A DNA stretch of 64,000 bases from Orobanche coerulescens. Taxonomy: Eukaryota > Streptophyta > Magnoliopsida > Lamiales > Orobanchaceae. The stretch spans positions 8,915,501-8,979,500 of the forward strand of contig CM065819.1 of assembly GCA_033398695.1 (NCBI GenBank), given 5' to 3'. The position numbers and the translations under genes are program-made. The notes under the pieces are model-generated. The model worked only from the letters and a program-made list of their open reading frames with translations, was not told the origin of the DNA and searched no databases. This document shows positions 1-14,000 of the stretch, one piece after another (the first letter of the stretch is position 1; each line of letters starts with the position of its first letter).

Positions 1-437
1 CTTACCGTCGTAACTTTACGAGAATCCACGATTCGTATCCTTAACAACACATTAAAATAATACCGAAATATCCATGCGGTATCTCAACAATACTCAAGGT
101 TCTCAAAACATTATCATAACTCGCGATACGGAAATTATATCAACTCGCCAATTCAATCCATCGGATAACATCGACAATTCCAATACGATAATCGATTGTC
201 CATCAAAGACAAGTACCAAGGAAATACGGAACATACCTCAAGATACGAAATACCATTACCATCACGTCAGTCTAATCCGAGATCAGATCAACACAACATA
301 CGGACATGGTCCTAACACAAGACCTACAAATGCATACTCATATGACAACGTCAATATGATCACAACAATAACGACAATGTATACTTATGGCCACCCATAA
401 TATACATATGCACAATAACAACAATATATGGTAATCC

Positions 438-580
438 AACGATCCAGCGCACACAGCTATAGATTCCCATGATGATCCCATAGGACCAACGCATGGTGGC
501 ATTACCTGTCCAGCGATCCAGCGCACACAGCTATAGATTCCCATGATGATCCCGTCGGACCAACGCATGGTGGACATATG
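438..580 (-). repeat. 74-nt tandem doublet in LARD LTR 1
   Basis: The block beginning CGATCCAGCGCACACAGC occurs at 440 and again at 514, each running through a GATGATCCC segment to GCATGGTGG. The same doublet is found at 6270-6405 and about 12104-12240 in the other two LTR copies. It lies in the candidate intron of the LTR. Doublets of 70-76 nt in the same place occur in G3, G4 and G5. Confidence 0.85.
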
Positions 581-2079
581 ACAACAATGCACAACTGCAC
601 AAAACAACAGTGCACAATACACGACAACAACAATGCACAAATACATGACAACAACGATACACGAATGTATAACAACATGATCGACTCAAATGATAAAAAT
701 GATTAGAGTACTTGCCCCGAGTCCTTCAAGAACGATCTCAATGCCTAAACCATCACGAACCATTATCCTCAATACTCGACGGTCCAAAGTATCACGGATT
801 GCAGATAATTCATATCTCCATTTTTATCACGATATATCCTCGATATACAAGTATACCAATAACAAAAGCAAATCATATACATTATGATTTAGATTCCCAA
901 AACTCGAATATGATTTATAATCTCAAGTCTCCTGTGATTACGATTATAAACATTGTTATACGAATTATAAACGAATGAAACGGAAACCATTCATTAAATA
1001 CTATAAACTGAGTAAGTAATAACTTACTTCGATACGTATACAATAACGAGGAAGTCATTGCAAATCCATTGCCGTCATCTACAAGTTCCTCGGTCCCGAC
1101 CAAAGCAATCAACGAACATTCTCGAGCTTGACCGCAACACGGTTGTAATCACCGATCAATATTCTCAACCTATTACGATGTCGATAGACAACAAGTTCGA
1201 CAACAATTAACAATCGATAAAACCAATTTACAAACCCAACGGCTCGACAATATCTCGATTAAACAGTAGTCAGATCAACCCTACTCAAACCAGCACGAAT
1301 TTACAACCACAACACGAAAATACTGCACTTTCTGCCTTCTTAGCGCACGTTAATCACCTAACGTAGCGTGCGCTAAGTTGCTCCCGTTAGCGCGCGCTAA
1401 TGCTGTACAGATGCATGTTTTTCAGATACCGATCAACTTATGGCGATTTCAAGAACACCAAGTGATTCTGAATCATGTTCAAAGCTATCAAAACAACGAA
1501 ATCTGATATCCTTTAACATATAAACAATCATCCAACTTATAATCCAAGTTCTATATCCATATATCATCTTCCTCAATATCAACATCATGAAACATTAAGA
1601 ACGTAACAAGACTTTCATAATCTATCATTACAGGGAGTAATCATCGACAATAACATCTACATCCGAAACTGAGGAGAATGATTAATCCACTTATCTCAAG
1701 AAAACGAACAACACTATTCAAACCACAAGAATCATATCAATATCTTCATGTCAACAATAACATCATCATAATCCGGTAATCTATTTCATAATCATGCTTA
1801 TCAACTTGTTTATGTAATAATCATCAACTCAAGAGCATCAACATTCAATCCAAAACGAAATCCAAAGATGAAGAGTAATTACCTCTTTGAAGGAATGGAT
1901 TGAATCCCAAGGTTGAATCCGTTTTCAATCACTTCCAAGTTTCAAATGTTGTTAGGAATGATCAACTTAAGTGTTTGGGACCTCAACTTCTCTCTAAGAC
2001 CTCTCTCTATCGTCTGAAGGTGAAAGAATGGACGAAATGCTTCATAATACCCGTTTGTCCCTTATATAGAATACATTAC

Positions 2080-2572
2080 TAGCGTGCGCTAAACCTTATG
2101 TTTAGCGTGCGCTACGGCCTTAGCGTGCGCTAACTGACCTTTGTTAGCGTGCGCTATCGCGATCCAGAGACAAGCTGTCTTAGTGCATGAAGTGATTTAC
2201 GTACGCAATGCCCATGCAATAGCGTACGTAAATGCCTCTATTTAGCGTACGCAAGTGTCTTACCTTAGCGTGCGCTACTCATAGTTGACTCGTTTGTGTA
2301 TGCTCAAGATCGGTCCACACGCCGAAAGTGCCGACGAGGATAAGATTCCTTTTTGTCTGATATACAGTTAGCGTGCGCTAATCAACATGCATTAGCGTGC
2401 GCTAACACTACATTACAACATCCGTTGACTTATCAGAACGTGCGCCGAAAGTGGCCTGGTCCACACGCAGATTCCTTCCGATCTGACTGCATTAGCGTGC
2501 GTTATCTTATATCCGTAGCGTGCGCTAAACTCCGCGATAGCGTGCGCTACTCCTGATTATTAGCGTGCGCTA
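2080..2572 (-). promoter_or_regulatory. Array of about 14 TAGCG-NN-CGCTA palindromes upstream of the LTR TATA box
   Basis: About 14 copies of the 12-mer TAGCGTGCGCTA or close variants (including TACGTACGC forms) lie between 2080 and 2572. On the minus strand the array is immediately upstream of a TATATAAG box (2061-2068), so it is placed like an enhancer. A smaller group of three lies near 1350-1402, downstream of the box. A role as a protein-binding array is inference. Confidence 0.75.
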
Positions 2573-2836
2573 ATAATGTTACACTTAGCCATTTTCAGCT
2601 ATTCTTGTCCAATCGTCTCAACATACAGAATACGAACATACGGCATACTGAATACATATACTTCTTACATCCAATTGTCGACCAAGTATGACAATTATAC
2701 CAATCTGAGATGTCTTGGTCCTTCAATTATTTTACCCATACTGCATGCATTCCACGCTGTACAACATAACTCGGATAAAATAATCTTAAACAACGATGAG
2801 GGAAATTAGGATATTACATACTACACCACTTAAAAT

Positions 2837-2856
2837 AAGTTTCGTCCTCGAAACTT
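2837..2856 (-). other. Hairpin next to LARD polypurine tract
   Basis: On the minus strand AAGTTTCG-AGGA-CGAAACTT forms a perfect 8-bp stem with a 4-nt loop a few nucleotides before the degenerate polypurine tract (TTTTAAGTGGTGTAGTA) and the LTR start. Equivalent hairpins occur before the PPT of G1, G2, G3, G4 and G5. The primary string is familiar from plant Tekay/Del chromoviruses; its function is not known to me. Confidence 0.7.
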
Positions 2857-5213
2857 GCAATCCGTCATAAAAACAAACAAATCGTTCAACCAAAATATCC
2901 CGAAACCATCACGACAACAATTAATCATCATTATTACCGAATAACCAAAATAGCATACTTACATATGCGCCAAGTCGACGCTCTCCTGAGATGCTAGCAA
3001 GTGACTTCACTGTAAAGCTTCAACACGCTTACGATCACAATTCCATGGATCTCAACAAAACTATAACATCTTCGGAAGAAATAATCTATCCGGTTCAAAT
3101 CATGTCTGCTTGATTACACAATCAAGTCCAAATCCTGATACAAATCAATAATACACGATACATCTGTGAAACAACTGCCCAACACAATGGCAACGAATCC
3201 TGAAATATCAACACAAAATCTGAGCGCTCAGATGATCACCAGCAATGATCAACTCATAAATTAATCGAGAATATCATTGACATGATGAACTCTAATATGA
3301 CCAATCCAAAGGTCGAAACGCAATCGAGAATATCATCACCATGATAAACTCCAACACGGTCAACACATAACCACGGAAACCGATATAGAGTTCTCAAAAC
3401 GACACACCAATCACATACAGTGGATCTCAACGAAACACAACCGACTGGTGAACACTCCCCTCGGCATACGAACAACAAATCGCAAATCGACGAACATACC
3501 AATTCATACAAGGAGTGGGAACGACCACTCAATATCCAAAACAACCCGCATGGGGTCACCATCCCCAAATTTATACTTACAAAGAAATCAATCAAAGATC
3601 ACTATGTTAAAATTGCGCTACTACCGCACCAATGGAATCACATAGCACATATGTTCCGGTTTCACAATATCCCAAGTTTCCAAAATAATATTATGTGCAT
3701 GAATCTACAACACGCAACATATTTCTCTTATCCGATAACTCAACCGATCATCACCGGATAATCAAACTGCCATACTAAAGTTCGAATCTCTTTTCCTCGT
3801 ACCATACTGATGTCTTATCCAGTTCGTGAATCTCATTCAGAACTTCACCACGATATGCATTATGCATTAAATGCGTATGTACATCAATCACATTTTCAAA
3901 ACCAGTTTGAAATCATATAATCTTGTCAAGGAGACAAATTTTCGAAAGTTCTTTCAAAAATTTCAAAACTCAAAACATAAATTTTGGTAAGACCACCAAT
4001 TCAATTCTCGAAAAATAAACTGGCTCACTGGTGCCAAGTATTTGATAACAGTTTCCTTCGAATCCACACGATTTCGAAGTTTTAAAATGAAAACTATGCA
4101 AATGATTGACCACATCCGTAGTCCTATATACCAATCCGGCTCGTCACAAATCCCAATGATATTCCATCAGAAAACTACACGATAGAATCCAAAATCTCAA
4201 TGTATAAACTTCGACAAAAACTCCTTTTCCACATATGACTCGCAACGCCAATCATTTTCCATCCTGGATCACCTCAATTATGCTATGACAATGCATTGAA
4301 ACAAATCAACACAGCAAAAGACTTCCCGAGAAGTTTATTTTGAACAAGTAATCCAGAACCCTGAAAGGCAGGAACGACATAGATAAACGATTGATAAAGT
4401 GTTTTACAAGTCTCGGGAGTTTTTAAGAAAACGGAAAAGTCTTTTGAAATATTAGGGTCTTAGCCCGTATCTCGTTCCGCATTACAAGAAGTTTAAAAAG
4501 TAGGAAACTCTTTTTCGGACCCCAAGTCCCGAGTTATAAAACAATTTCAAAATCTATTGGGTCTCACCCAAAATCGCTTCTGATAAAACATCTCAGAAAC
4601 ATTCATTTTGAAAAGTATCATTTTCAAATGCTCAAAAAACGATTCATATATCTCAAGATGAACTAACATGATTACATGTTCTCCTGAACAATCCACAATA
4701 TTTCTCTCAAATGCAAAACTCCGTTTCAAAACTTAATCGACATATTGATTTCCAAAATCATAACTACTCAAGATAATCAATCCTGTCCCAACTCGTCATC
4801 TTATACCGTAACGCATAATATCTTTCTGAACCTCAGAACATATCAACTTAGAACGACAATAAATCTCAATCCAATTCAAAAATCCAATACTTACAGATCG
4901 TGAAGCCGACGATTCCCCGTGATACTGGCACATGTCTCGACTCAAGAAAATACTCGACACAGATATTTTCAAAACACACTTTTTGCAAACTCAGTTCAAC
5001 TCGAGAAAACAACACAGCTCTATCTGATGAAACACGTTAATACTATTTGGAAAAGTTTATAACAAGACCAGTACTACACTGGCAAATCGCACAACGCATA
5101 AGCCCGAGTGAACAACAAAACTCACGGCTCCAATATTTTTCAATCGACAACTCAAATGACGCGACAGAAACACGACCCAACTCAACCCGACTGCCTAGGT
5201 TTTCTCAACCTAA

Positions 5214-5225
5214 GCTCCGATACCA
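5214..5225 (-). other. Primer-binding site, iMet-tRNA type (LARD unit 1)
   Basis: Minus strand TGGTATCGGAGC follows the end of LTR 2 after a 5-nt spacer. It matches the plant initiator Met-tRNA site TGGTATCAGAGC with one change (A to G at position 8). The same variant is used by LARD unit 2, G3 and G4. Confidence 0.85.
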
Positions 5226-5269
5226 TATTCTGAAACACTCCCAGATCCGAACGGGCATATTACAGCGCC

Positions 5270-5292
5270 GTGGGCCCTGAGATGGAACCCAC
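5270..5292 (-). other. U5 hairpin, LARD version
   Basis: Minus strand GTGGGTTCC and AGGGCCCAC can pair (eight of nine positions, two as G-T wobble) around a 5-nt loop, followed by GGCGCTGTAATAT. The same element with other stem sequences is at 17963-17985 (G1), 21687-21709 (G2), 40652-40676 (G3), 58395-58419 (G4) and 44840-44862 (G5). Confidence 0.65.
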
Positions 5293-5713
5293 AAGGCTGA
5301 AGAAAATTTTCGCAAACATTTACAAACGCCCAAGAGGCTAACGACGGTATTATCTATTAAAAACATTCGAAGATTTATAAAACTCGTTTATCAAACCATC
5401 GTAAAAACTCATTTGAAACCACAAGGCCCAACATGCCAAAACTCAACAGTTTAAAAACACATACGTTAAGCTATCGCTTACACGTACCGATAGAATAGAT
5501 TTAGAAAATGATTGGCAAAGTAACCTAAGTTACCAGATACCAAAAAGGTCATTTAAAAATACTCACGCAGCGGATAAAGACAAACAATTAAAATACTCTA
5601 GCAGCGGAATACAACAACTGATCAGAAACTCAAAACACAAATACATGCCCTTGCCAGTATCCTCCAGGAAGTTCATCTCTCTACGACCGCTACAAGCTTG
5701 ATAATCCAAGAAC

Positions 5714-7716
5714 CTAAAAAGAAAGCCCACGACGGGGTCAGCCATAATATCCAACAATGATAACCATCACATCTCATCAATAATTACATATCAATGGAAA
5801 TACTAAGTAAGAATACGACCAATGTAATCTTACCGTCGTAACTTTACGAGAATCCACGATTCGTATCCTTAACAACACATTAAAATAATACCGAAATATC
5901 TGTACGGTATCTCAACAATACTCAAGGTTCTCAAAACATTATCATAACTCGCGATACGGAAATTATATCAACTCTGGCCAATTCAATCCATCGGATAACA
6001 TCGACAATTCCAATACGATAATCGATTGTCCATCAAAGACAAGTACCAAGGAAATACGGAACATACCTCAAGATACGAAATACCATTACCATCACGTCGG
6101 TCTAATCCGAGATCAGATCAACACAACATACGGACATGGTCCTAACACAAGACCTACAAATGCATACTCATATGACAACGTCAATATGATCACAACAATA
6201 ACGACAATGTATACTTATGGCCACCCATAATATACATATGCACAATAACAACAATATATGGTAATCCAACGATCCAGCGCACACAGCTATAGATTCCCAT
6301 GATGATCCCATCGGACCAACGCATGGTGGCATTACCTGTCCAGCGATCCAGCGCACACAGCTATAGATTCCCATGATGATCCCGTCGGACCAACGCATGG
6401 TGGACATATGACAACAATGCACAACTCCACAAAACAACAGTGCACAATACACGACAACAACAATGCACAAATACATGACAACAACGATACACGAATGTAT
6501 CACAACATGATCGACTCAAATGATAAAAATGATTAGAGTACTTGCCCCGAGTCCTTCAAGAACGATCTCAATGCCTAAACCATCACGAACCATTATCCTC
6601 AATACTCGACGGTCCAAAGTATCACGGATTGCACATAATTCATATCTCCATTTTTATCACGATATATCCTCGATGTACAAGTATACCAATAACAAAAGCA
6701 AATCATATACATTATGATTTAGATTCCCAAAACTCGAATATGATTTATAATCTCAAGTCTCCTGTGATTACGATTATAAACATTGTTATACGAATTATAA
6801 ACGAATGAAACGGAAACCATTCATTAAATACTATAAACTGAGTAAGTAATAACTTACTTCGATACCGATACAATGACGAGGAAGCTGTTACCAAATCCAT
6901 TGCCGTCATCTACAAGTTCCTCGGTCCCGACCAAAGCAATCAACGAACATTCTCAAGCTTGACCGCAACACACGGTTGTAATCACTGATCAATATTCTCA
7001 ACCTATTACAGTAATCGATAGACAACAAGTTCGACAACAATTAACAATCGATAAAACCAATTTACAAACCCAACGGCTCGACAATATCTCGATTAAACAG
7101 TAGTCAGATCAACCCTACTCAAACCAGCACGAATTTACAACCACAACACGAAAATACTGCACTTTCTGCCTTCTTAGCGCACGTTAATCACCTAACGTAG
7201 TGTGCGCTAAGTTGCTCCCGTTAGCGCGCGCTAATGCTGTACAGATGCATGTTTTTCAGATACCGATCAACTTATGGCGATTTCAAGAACACCAAGTGAT
7301 TCTGAATCATGTTCAAAGCTATCAAAACAACGAAATCCGATATCCTTTAACATATAAACAATCATCCAACTTATAATCCAAGTTCTATATCCATATATCA
7401 TCTTCCTCAATATCAACATCATGAAACATTAAGAACGTAACAACACTTTCATAATCTGTCATTACAGGGAGTAATCATCGACAATAACATCAACATCCGA
7501 AACTGAGGAGAATGATTAATCCACTTATCTCAAGAAAACGAACAACACTATTCAAACCACAAGAATCATATCAATATCTTCATGTCAACAATAACATCAT
7601 CATAATCCGGTAATCTATTTCATAATCATGCTTATCAACTTGTTTATGTAATAATCATCAACTCAAGAACATCAACATTCAATCCAAAACGAAATCCAAA
7701 GATGAAGAGTAATTAC
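5714..7716 (-). other. Candidate intron inside LARD LTR 2
   Basis: Minus strand donor AGAG|GTAATT at 7716 lies 184 nt after the TATA box. Near the other end CTGAC (branch-point-like) is followed by a C-run/G-run hairpin and the acceptor TTTCTTTTTAG|GTTC, 28 nt from branch point to AG. All six Gypsy families have a donor at almost the same distance from the TATA box. Splicing is inferred from this conservation, not shown. Confidence 0.5.
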
Positions 7717-7913
7717 CTCTTTGAAGGAATGGATTGAATCCCAAGGTTGAATCCGTTTTCAATCACTTCCAAGTTTCAAATGTTGTTAGGAATGATCAAC
7801 TTAAGTGTTTGGGACCTCAACTTCTCTCTACGACCTCTCTCTATCGTCTGAAGGTGAAAGAATGGACGAAATGCTTCATAATACCCGTTTGTCCCTTATA
7901 TAGAATACATTAC

Positions 7914-8407
7914 TAGCATGCGCTAAACCTTATGTTTAGCGTGCGCTACGGCCTTAGCGTGCGCTAACTGACCTTTGTTAGCGTGCGCTATCGCAGTCCA
8001 GAGACAACTGTCTTAGTGCATGAAGTGATTTACGTACGCAATGCCCATGCAATAGCGTACGTAAATGCCTCTATTTAGCGTACGCAAGTGTCTTACCTTA
8101 GCGTGCGCTACTCATAGTTGACTCGTTTGTCTGTATGCTCCGAAGATTGGTCCACACGCCGAAAGTGCTGACGAGGATAAGATTCCTTTTTGTCTGATAT
8201 ACAGTTAGCGTGCGCTAATCAACATGCATTAGCGTGCGCTAACACTACATTACAACATCCGTTGACTTATCACAACGTGCGCCGAAAGTGGCTTGGTCCA
8301 CACGCAGATTCCTTCCGATCACCGCATTAGCGTCGTTATCTTATGTCCGTAGCGTCGCTAAACCTCGCACGATAGCGTGCGCTACTCCTGATTATTAGCG
8401 TGCGCTA
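7914..8407 (-). promoter_or_regulatory. Palindrome array of LARD LTR 2
   Basis: Same array as at 2080-2572, directly upstream (minus strand) of the TATA box near 7897-7903. Several sites differ from LTR 1 by single substitutions or small deletions, for example the site starting at 7914 has a central AT in place of GT. Most half-sites TAGCG/CGCTA remain intact. Confidence 0.75.
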
Positions 8408-8653
8408 ATAATGTTACACTTAGCCATTTTCAGCTATTCTTGTCCAATCGTCTCAACATACAGAATACGAACATACGGCATACTGAATACATATACTTCT
8501 TACATCCAATTGTCGACCAAGTATGACAATTATACCAATACTGAATGTCTTGGTCCTTCAATTATTTTACCCATACTGCATGCATTCCACGCTGTACAAC
8601 ATAACTCGGATAAAATAATCTTAAACAATGATAGTGGAAATTAGGATATTACA

Positions 8654-11067
8654 TACTACACCACTTAAAATAAGTTTCGTCCTCGAAACTTGCAATCCGT
8701 CATAAAAACAAACAAATCGTTCAACCAAAATATCCCGAAACCATCACGACAACGATTAATCATCATTATTACCGAATAACCAAAATAGCATACTTACATA
8801 TGCGCCAAGTCGACGCTCTCCTGAGATGCTAGCAAGTGACTTCACTGTAAAGCTTCAACACGCTTACGATCACAATTCCATGGATCTCAACAAAACTATA
8901 ACATCTTCGGAAGAAATAATCTATCCGGTTCAAATCACGTCTGCTTGATTACACAATCAAGTCCAAATCCTGATACAAATCAATAATACACGATACATCT
9001 GTGAAACAACTGGCCAACACAATGGCAACGAATCCTGAAATATCAACACAAAATCTGAACGCTCAGATGATCACCAGCAATGATCAACTCATAAATTAAT
9101 CGAGAATATCATTGACATGATGAACTCTAATATGACCAATCCAAAGGTCGAAACGCAATCGAGAATATCATCACCATGATAAACTCCAACACGGTCAACA
9201 CATAACCACGGAAACCGATATAGAGTTCTCAAAACGACACACCAATCACATACAGTGGATCTCAACGAAACACAACCGACTGGTGAACATTCCCCTCGGC
9301 ATACGAACAACAAATCGCAAATCGACGAACATACCAATTCATACAAGGAGTGGGAACGACCACTCAATATCCAAAACAACCAGCATGGGGTCACCATCCC
9401 CAAATTTATACTTACAAAGAAATCAATCAAAGATCACTATGTTAAAATTGCGCTACTACCGCACCAATGGAATCACATAGCACATATGTTCCGGTTTCAC
9501 AATATCCCAAGTTTCCAAAATAATATTATGTGCATGAATCTACAACACGCAACATATTTCTCTTATCCGATAACTCAACCGATGATCAGCTTATATTCAA
9601 ACTGCCATACTAAAGTTCGAATCTCTTTTCCTCGTACCATACCGATGTCTTATCCATTCGTGAATCTCATTCGTAACTTCACCACGATATGCATTATGCA
9701 TTAAATGCGTATGTACATCAATCACATTTTCAAAACCAGTTTGAAATCATATAATCTTGTCAAGGAGACAAATTTTCGAAAGTTCTTTCAAAAATTTCAA
9801 AACTCAAAACATAAATTTTGGTAAGACCACCAAATCAATTCTCGAAAAATAAACTGGCTCACTGGTGCCAAGTATTTGATAACAGTTTCCTTCGAATCCA
9901 CACGATTTCGAAGTTTTAAAATGAAAACTATGCAAATGATTGACCACATCCGTAGTCCTATATACCAATCCGGCTCGTCACAAATCCCAATGATATTCCA
10001 TCAGAAAACTACACGATAGAATCCAAAATCTCAATGTATAAACTTCGACAAAAACTCCTTTTCCACATATGACTCGCAACGCCAATCATTTTCCATCCTG
10101 GATCACCTCAATTATGCTATGACAATGCATTGAAACAAATCAACACAGCAAAAGACTTCCCGAGAAGTTTATTTTGAACAAGTAATCCAGAACCCCGAAA
10201 GGCAGGAACGACATAGATAAACGATTGATAAAGTGTTTTACAAGTCTCGGGAGTTTTTAAGAAAACGGAAAAGTCTTTTGAAATATTAGGGTCTTAGCCC
10301 GTATCTCGTTCCGCATTACAAGAAGTTTAAAAAGTAGGAAACTCTTTTTCGGACCCCAAGTCCTGAGTTATAAAACAATTTCAAAAATCTATTGGGTCTC
10401 AGCCCAACAATCGTTTACGGTAAAACATCTGTAAAACATTCATTTTGAAAAGTATCATTTTCAAATGCTCAAAAACAGTTCATATATCTCAAGATGAACT
10501 AACATGATTACATGTTCTCCTGAACAATCCACAATATTTCTCTCAAATGCAAAACTCCGTTCCAAAACTTAATCGACATATTGATTTCTAAAATCATAAC
10601 TTCTCAAGATCATCAATCCTGTCCCAACTCTGTCATCTTTTACTGTAACGCATAATATCTTTCTGAACCTCAGAACATATCAACTTAGAACGACAATAAA
10701 TCTCAATCCAATTCAAAAATGCAATACTTACAGATCGTGAAGCCGACGATTCCCCGTGATACTGGCACATGTCTCGACTCAAGAAAATACTCGACACAGA
10801 TATTTTCAAAACACACTTTTTGCAAACTCAGTTCAACTCGAGAAAACAACACAGCTCTATCTGATGAAACACGTTAATACTATTTGGAAAAGTTTATAAC
10901 AAGACCAGTACTACACTGGCAAATCGCACAACGCATAAGCCCGAGTGAACAACAAAACTCACGGCTCCAATATTTTTCAATCGACAACTCAAATGACGCG
11001 ACAGAAACACGACCCAACTCAACCCGACTGCTTAGGTTTTCTCAACCTAAGCTCCGATACCATATTC
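8654..11067 (-). mobile_element. LARD internal region 2, non-coding
   Basis: A 2414-nt copy of 2819-5230 with scattered substitutions and small indels. It holds the polypurine tract with its hairpin at the low-coordinate end and a PBS at 11051-11062 at the other. No coding domain is visible. Confidence 0.8.
11051..11062 (-). other. Primer-binding site, iMet-tRNA type (LARD unit 2)
   Basis: Minus strand TGGTATCGGAGC, five nucleotides from the LTR 3 end at 11068. Identical to the site at 5214-5225. Confidence 0.85.
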
Positions 11068-14000
11068 TGTAACACTCCCAGATCCGAACGGGCATATTAC
11101 AGCGCCGTGGGCCCTGACATGGAACCCACAAGGCTGAAGAAAATTTTCGCAAACATTTACAAACGCCCAAGAGGCTAACGACGGTATTATCTATTAAAAA
11201 CATTCGAAGATTTATAAAACTCGTTTATCAAACCATCGTAAAAACTCATTTGAAACCACAAGGTCCAAAATGCCAAAACTCAACAGTTTAAAAACACATA
11301 CGTTAAGCTATCGCTTACACGTACCGACAGAATAGATTTAGAAAATGATTGCCAAAGTAACCTAAGTTACCAGATACCAAAAAGGTCATTTAAAAATACT
11401 CACGCAGCGGATAAAGACAAACAATTAAAATACTCTAGCAAATGAATACAACAACCGATCGAAACTCAAAACACAAATACATGCCCTTGCCGGTATCCTC
11501 CAGAAGTTCATCTCTACGACCGCTACAAGCTTGATAATCCAAGAACCTAAAAAGAAAGCCCACGACGGGGTCAGCCATAATATCCAACAATGATAACCAT
11601 CACATCTCATCAATAATTACATATCAATGGAAATACAAAGTAAGAATACGACCAATGTAATCTTACCGTCGTAACTTTACGAGAATCCACGATTCGTATC
11701 CTTAACAACACATAAAAATAATACCGAAATATCTGTACGGTATCTCAACAATACTCAAGGTTCTCAAAACATTATCATAACTCGCGATACGGAAATTATA
11801 TCAACTCTGGCCAATTCAATCCATCGGATAACATCGACAATTCCAATACGATAATCGATTGTCCATCAAAGAGAAGTACCAAGGAAATACGGAACATACC
11901 TCAAGATACGAAATACCATTACCATCACGTCAGTCTAATCCGAGATCAGATCAACACAACATACGGACATGGTCCTAACACAAGACCTACAAATGCATAC
12001 TCATATGACAACGTCAATATGATCACAACAATAACGACAATGTATACTTATGGCCACCCATAATATACATATACACAATAACAACAATATATGGTAATCC
12101 AACGATCCAGCGCACACAGCTATAGATTCGCATGATGATCCCATCGGACCAACGCATGGTGGCATTACCTGTCCAGCGATCCAGCGCACACAGCTATAGA
12201 TTCCCATGATGATCCCGTCGGACCAACGCATGGTGGACATATGACAACAATGCACAACTCCACAAAACAACAGTGCACAATACACGACAACAACAATGCA
12301 CAAATACATGACAACAATGATACACGAATATATCACAACATGATCGACTCAAATGATAAAAATGATCAGAGTACTTGCCCCGAGTCCTTCAAGAACGATC
12401 TCAATGCCTAAACCATCACGAACCATTATCCTCAATACTCGACGGTCCAAAGTATCACGGATTACACATAATTCATATCTCCATTTTTATCACGATATAT
12501 CCTCGATATACAAGTATACCAATAACAAAAGCAAATCATATACATTATGATTTAGATTCCCAAAACTCGAATATGATTTATAATCTTAAGTCTCCTGTGA
12601 TTACGATTATAAACATTGTTATACGAATTATAAACGAATGAAACGGAAACCATTCATTAAATACTATAAACTGAGTAAGTAATAACTTACTTCGATACCG
12701 ATACAATGACGAGGAAGCTGTTACCAAATCCATTGCCGTCATCTACAAGTTCCTCGGTCCCGACCAAAGCAATCAACGAACATTCTCGAGCTTGACCGCA
12801 ACACACGATTGTAATCACTGATCAATATTCTCAACCTATTACAGTAATCGATAGACAACAAGTTCGACAACAATTAACAATCGATAAAACCAATTTACAA
12901 ACCCAACGGCTGGACAATATCTCGATTAAACAGTAGTCAGATCAACCCTACTCAAACCAGCACGAATTTACAACCACAACACGAAAATACTGCACTTTCT
13001 GCCTTCTTAGCGCACGTTAATCACCTAATGTAGTGTGCGCTAAGTTGCTCCCGTTAGCGCGCGCTAATGCTGTACAGATGCATGTTTTTCAGATACCGAT
13101 CAACTTATGGCGATTTCAAGAACACCAAGTGATTCTGAATCATGTTCAAAGCTATCAAAACAACGAAATCCGATATCCTTTAACATATAAACAATCATCC
13201 AACTTATAATCCAAGTTCTATATCCATATATCATCTTCCTCAATATCAACATCATGAAACATTAAGAACGTAACAACACTTTCATAATCTATCATTACAG
13301 GGAGTAATCATCGACAATAACATCAACATCCGAAACTGAGGAGAATGATTAATCCACTTATCTCAAGAAAACGAACAACACTATTCAAACCACAAGAATC
13401 ATATCAATATCTTCATGTCAACAATAACATCATCATAATCCGGTAATCTATCTCATAATCATGCTTATCAACTTGTTTATGTAATAATCATCAACTCAAG
13501 AACATCAACATTCAATCCAAAACGAAATCCAAAGATGAAGAGTAATTACCTCTTTGAAGGAATGGATTGAATCCCAAGGTTGAATCCGTTTTCAATCACT
13601 TCTAAGTTTCAAATGTTGTTATGAATGATCCACTCAAGTGTTTGGGACCTCAACTTCTCTCTAAGACCTCTCTCTATCGTCTGAAGGTGAAAGAGAGGAC
13701 GAAATGCTTCATAATACCCGTTTGTCCCTTATATAGAATACATTACTAGCGTGCGCTACGGCCTTAGCGTGCGCTAACTGACCTTTGTTAGCGTGCGCTA
13801 TCGCAGTCCAGAGACAACTGTCTTAGTGCATGAAGTGATTTACGTACGCAATGCCCATGCAATAGCGTACGTAAATGCCTCTATTTAGCGTACGCAAGTG
13901 TCTTACCTTAGCGTGCGCTACTCATAGTTGACTCGTTTGTCTAAATGCTCCGAAGACTGGTCCACACGCCGAAAGTGCTGACGAGGATAAGATTCCTTTT

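Larger units (their letters stand above)
1..2818 (-). repeat. LARD LTR 1 (3' end missing at the window edge)
   Basis: Minus-strand LTR whose first bases (TGTAATATCC) are the complement of 2809-2818. It aligns with 5830-8653 and the corresponding part of 11663-14466. The last roughly 600 nt of the LTR lie left of the window. It carries the palindrome array at 2080-2572, a TATATAAG box on the minus strand near 2061-2068, a candidate splice donor near 1880 and a 74-nt tandem doublet at 440-580. Confidence 0.88.
2819..5230 (-). mobile_element. LARD internal region 1, non-coding
   Basis: This 2412-nt stretch lies between the polypurine tract (minus strand, from 2819) and the primer-binding site (5214-5225). 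No gag, protease, RT, RNase H or integrase motif is visible in any frame. The short open frames in it (for example 3254-3595 minus and 3420-3761 plus) overlap on opposite strands, resemble no retrotransposon protein I know, and recur in unit 2 only because the units are copies. A diverged repeat of about 62 nt (CGAGAATATCAT motif at 3261 and 3323) is present. Confidence 0.8.
5231..8653 (-). repeat. LARD LTR 2 (complete)
   Basis: A 3423-nt LTR on the minus strand, from TGTAATATCC (8653) to TGAAACACTC on the plus strand at 5231; the matching base in LTR 3 gives a regular TG...CA end. Order on the minus strand: palindrome array 8407-7914, TATA box near 7900, candidate donor AGAG|GTAATT at 7716, doublet 6405-6270, candidate branch point CTGAC with hairpin and acceptor TTTCTTTTTAG at 5714, covarying hairpin 5292-5270, LTR end, PBS. 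It is shared by the two tandem units, as expected of an array formed by LTR-LTR recombination. Confidence 0.88.

Noticed and set aside
338..646. Minus-strand open frame of about 102-111 codons in each LARD LTR (also 6168-6503, 12001-12336)
   Set aside because: It reads through the 74-nt doublet, giving a repeated peptide; low-complexity, Cys/Val-rich, no known domain.
2080..2572. CRISPR-like array from regularly recurring TAGCGTGCGCTA words
   Set aside because: Units are 12 nt, spacing is irregular, the site is inside a plant LTR next to a TATA box, and no cas genes exist here.
3254..3761. Open frames of about 113 codons on both strands, repeated in LARD unit 2 (9089-9704)
   Set aside because: They overlap on opposite strands, resemble no gag or pol domain, and are kept in both units only because the units are recent copies; the plus-strand frame differs in length between copies.
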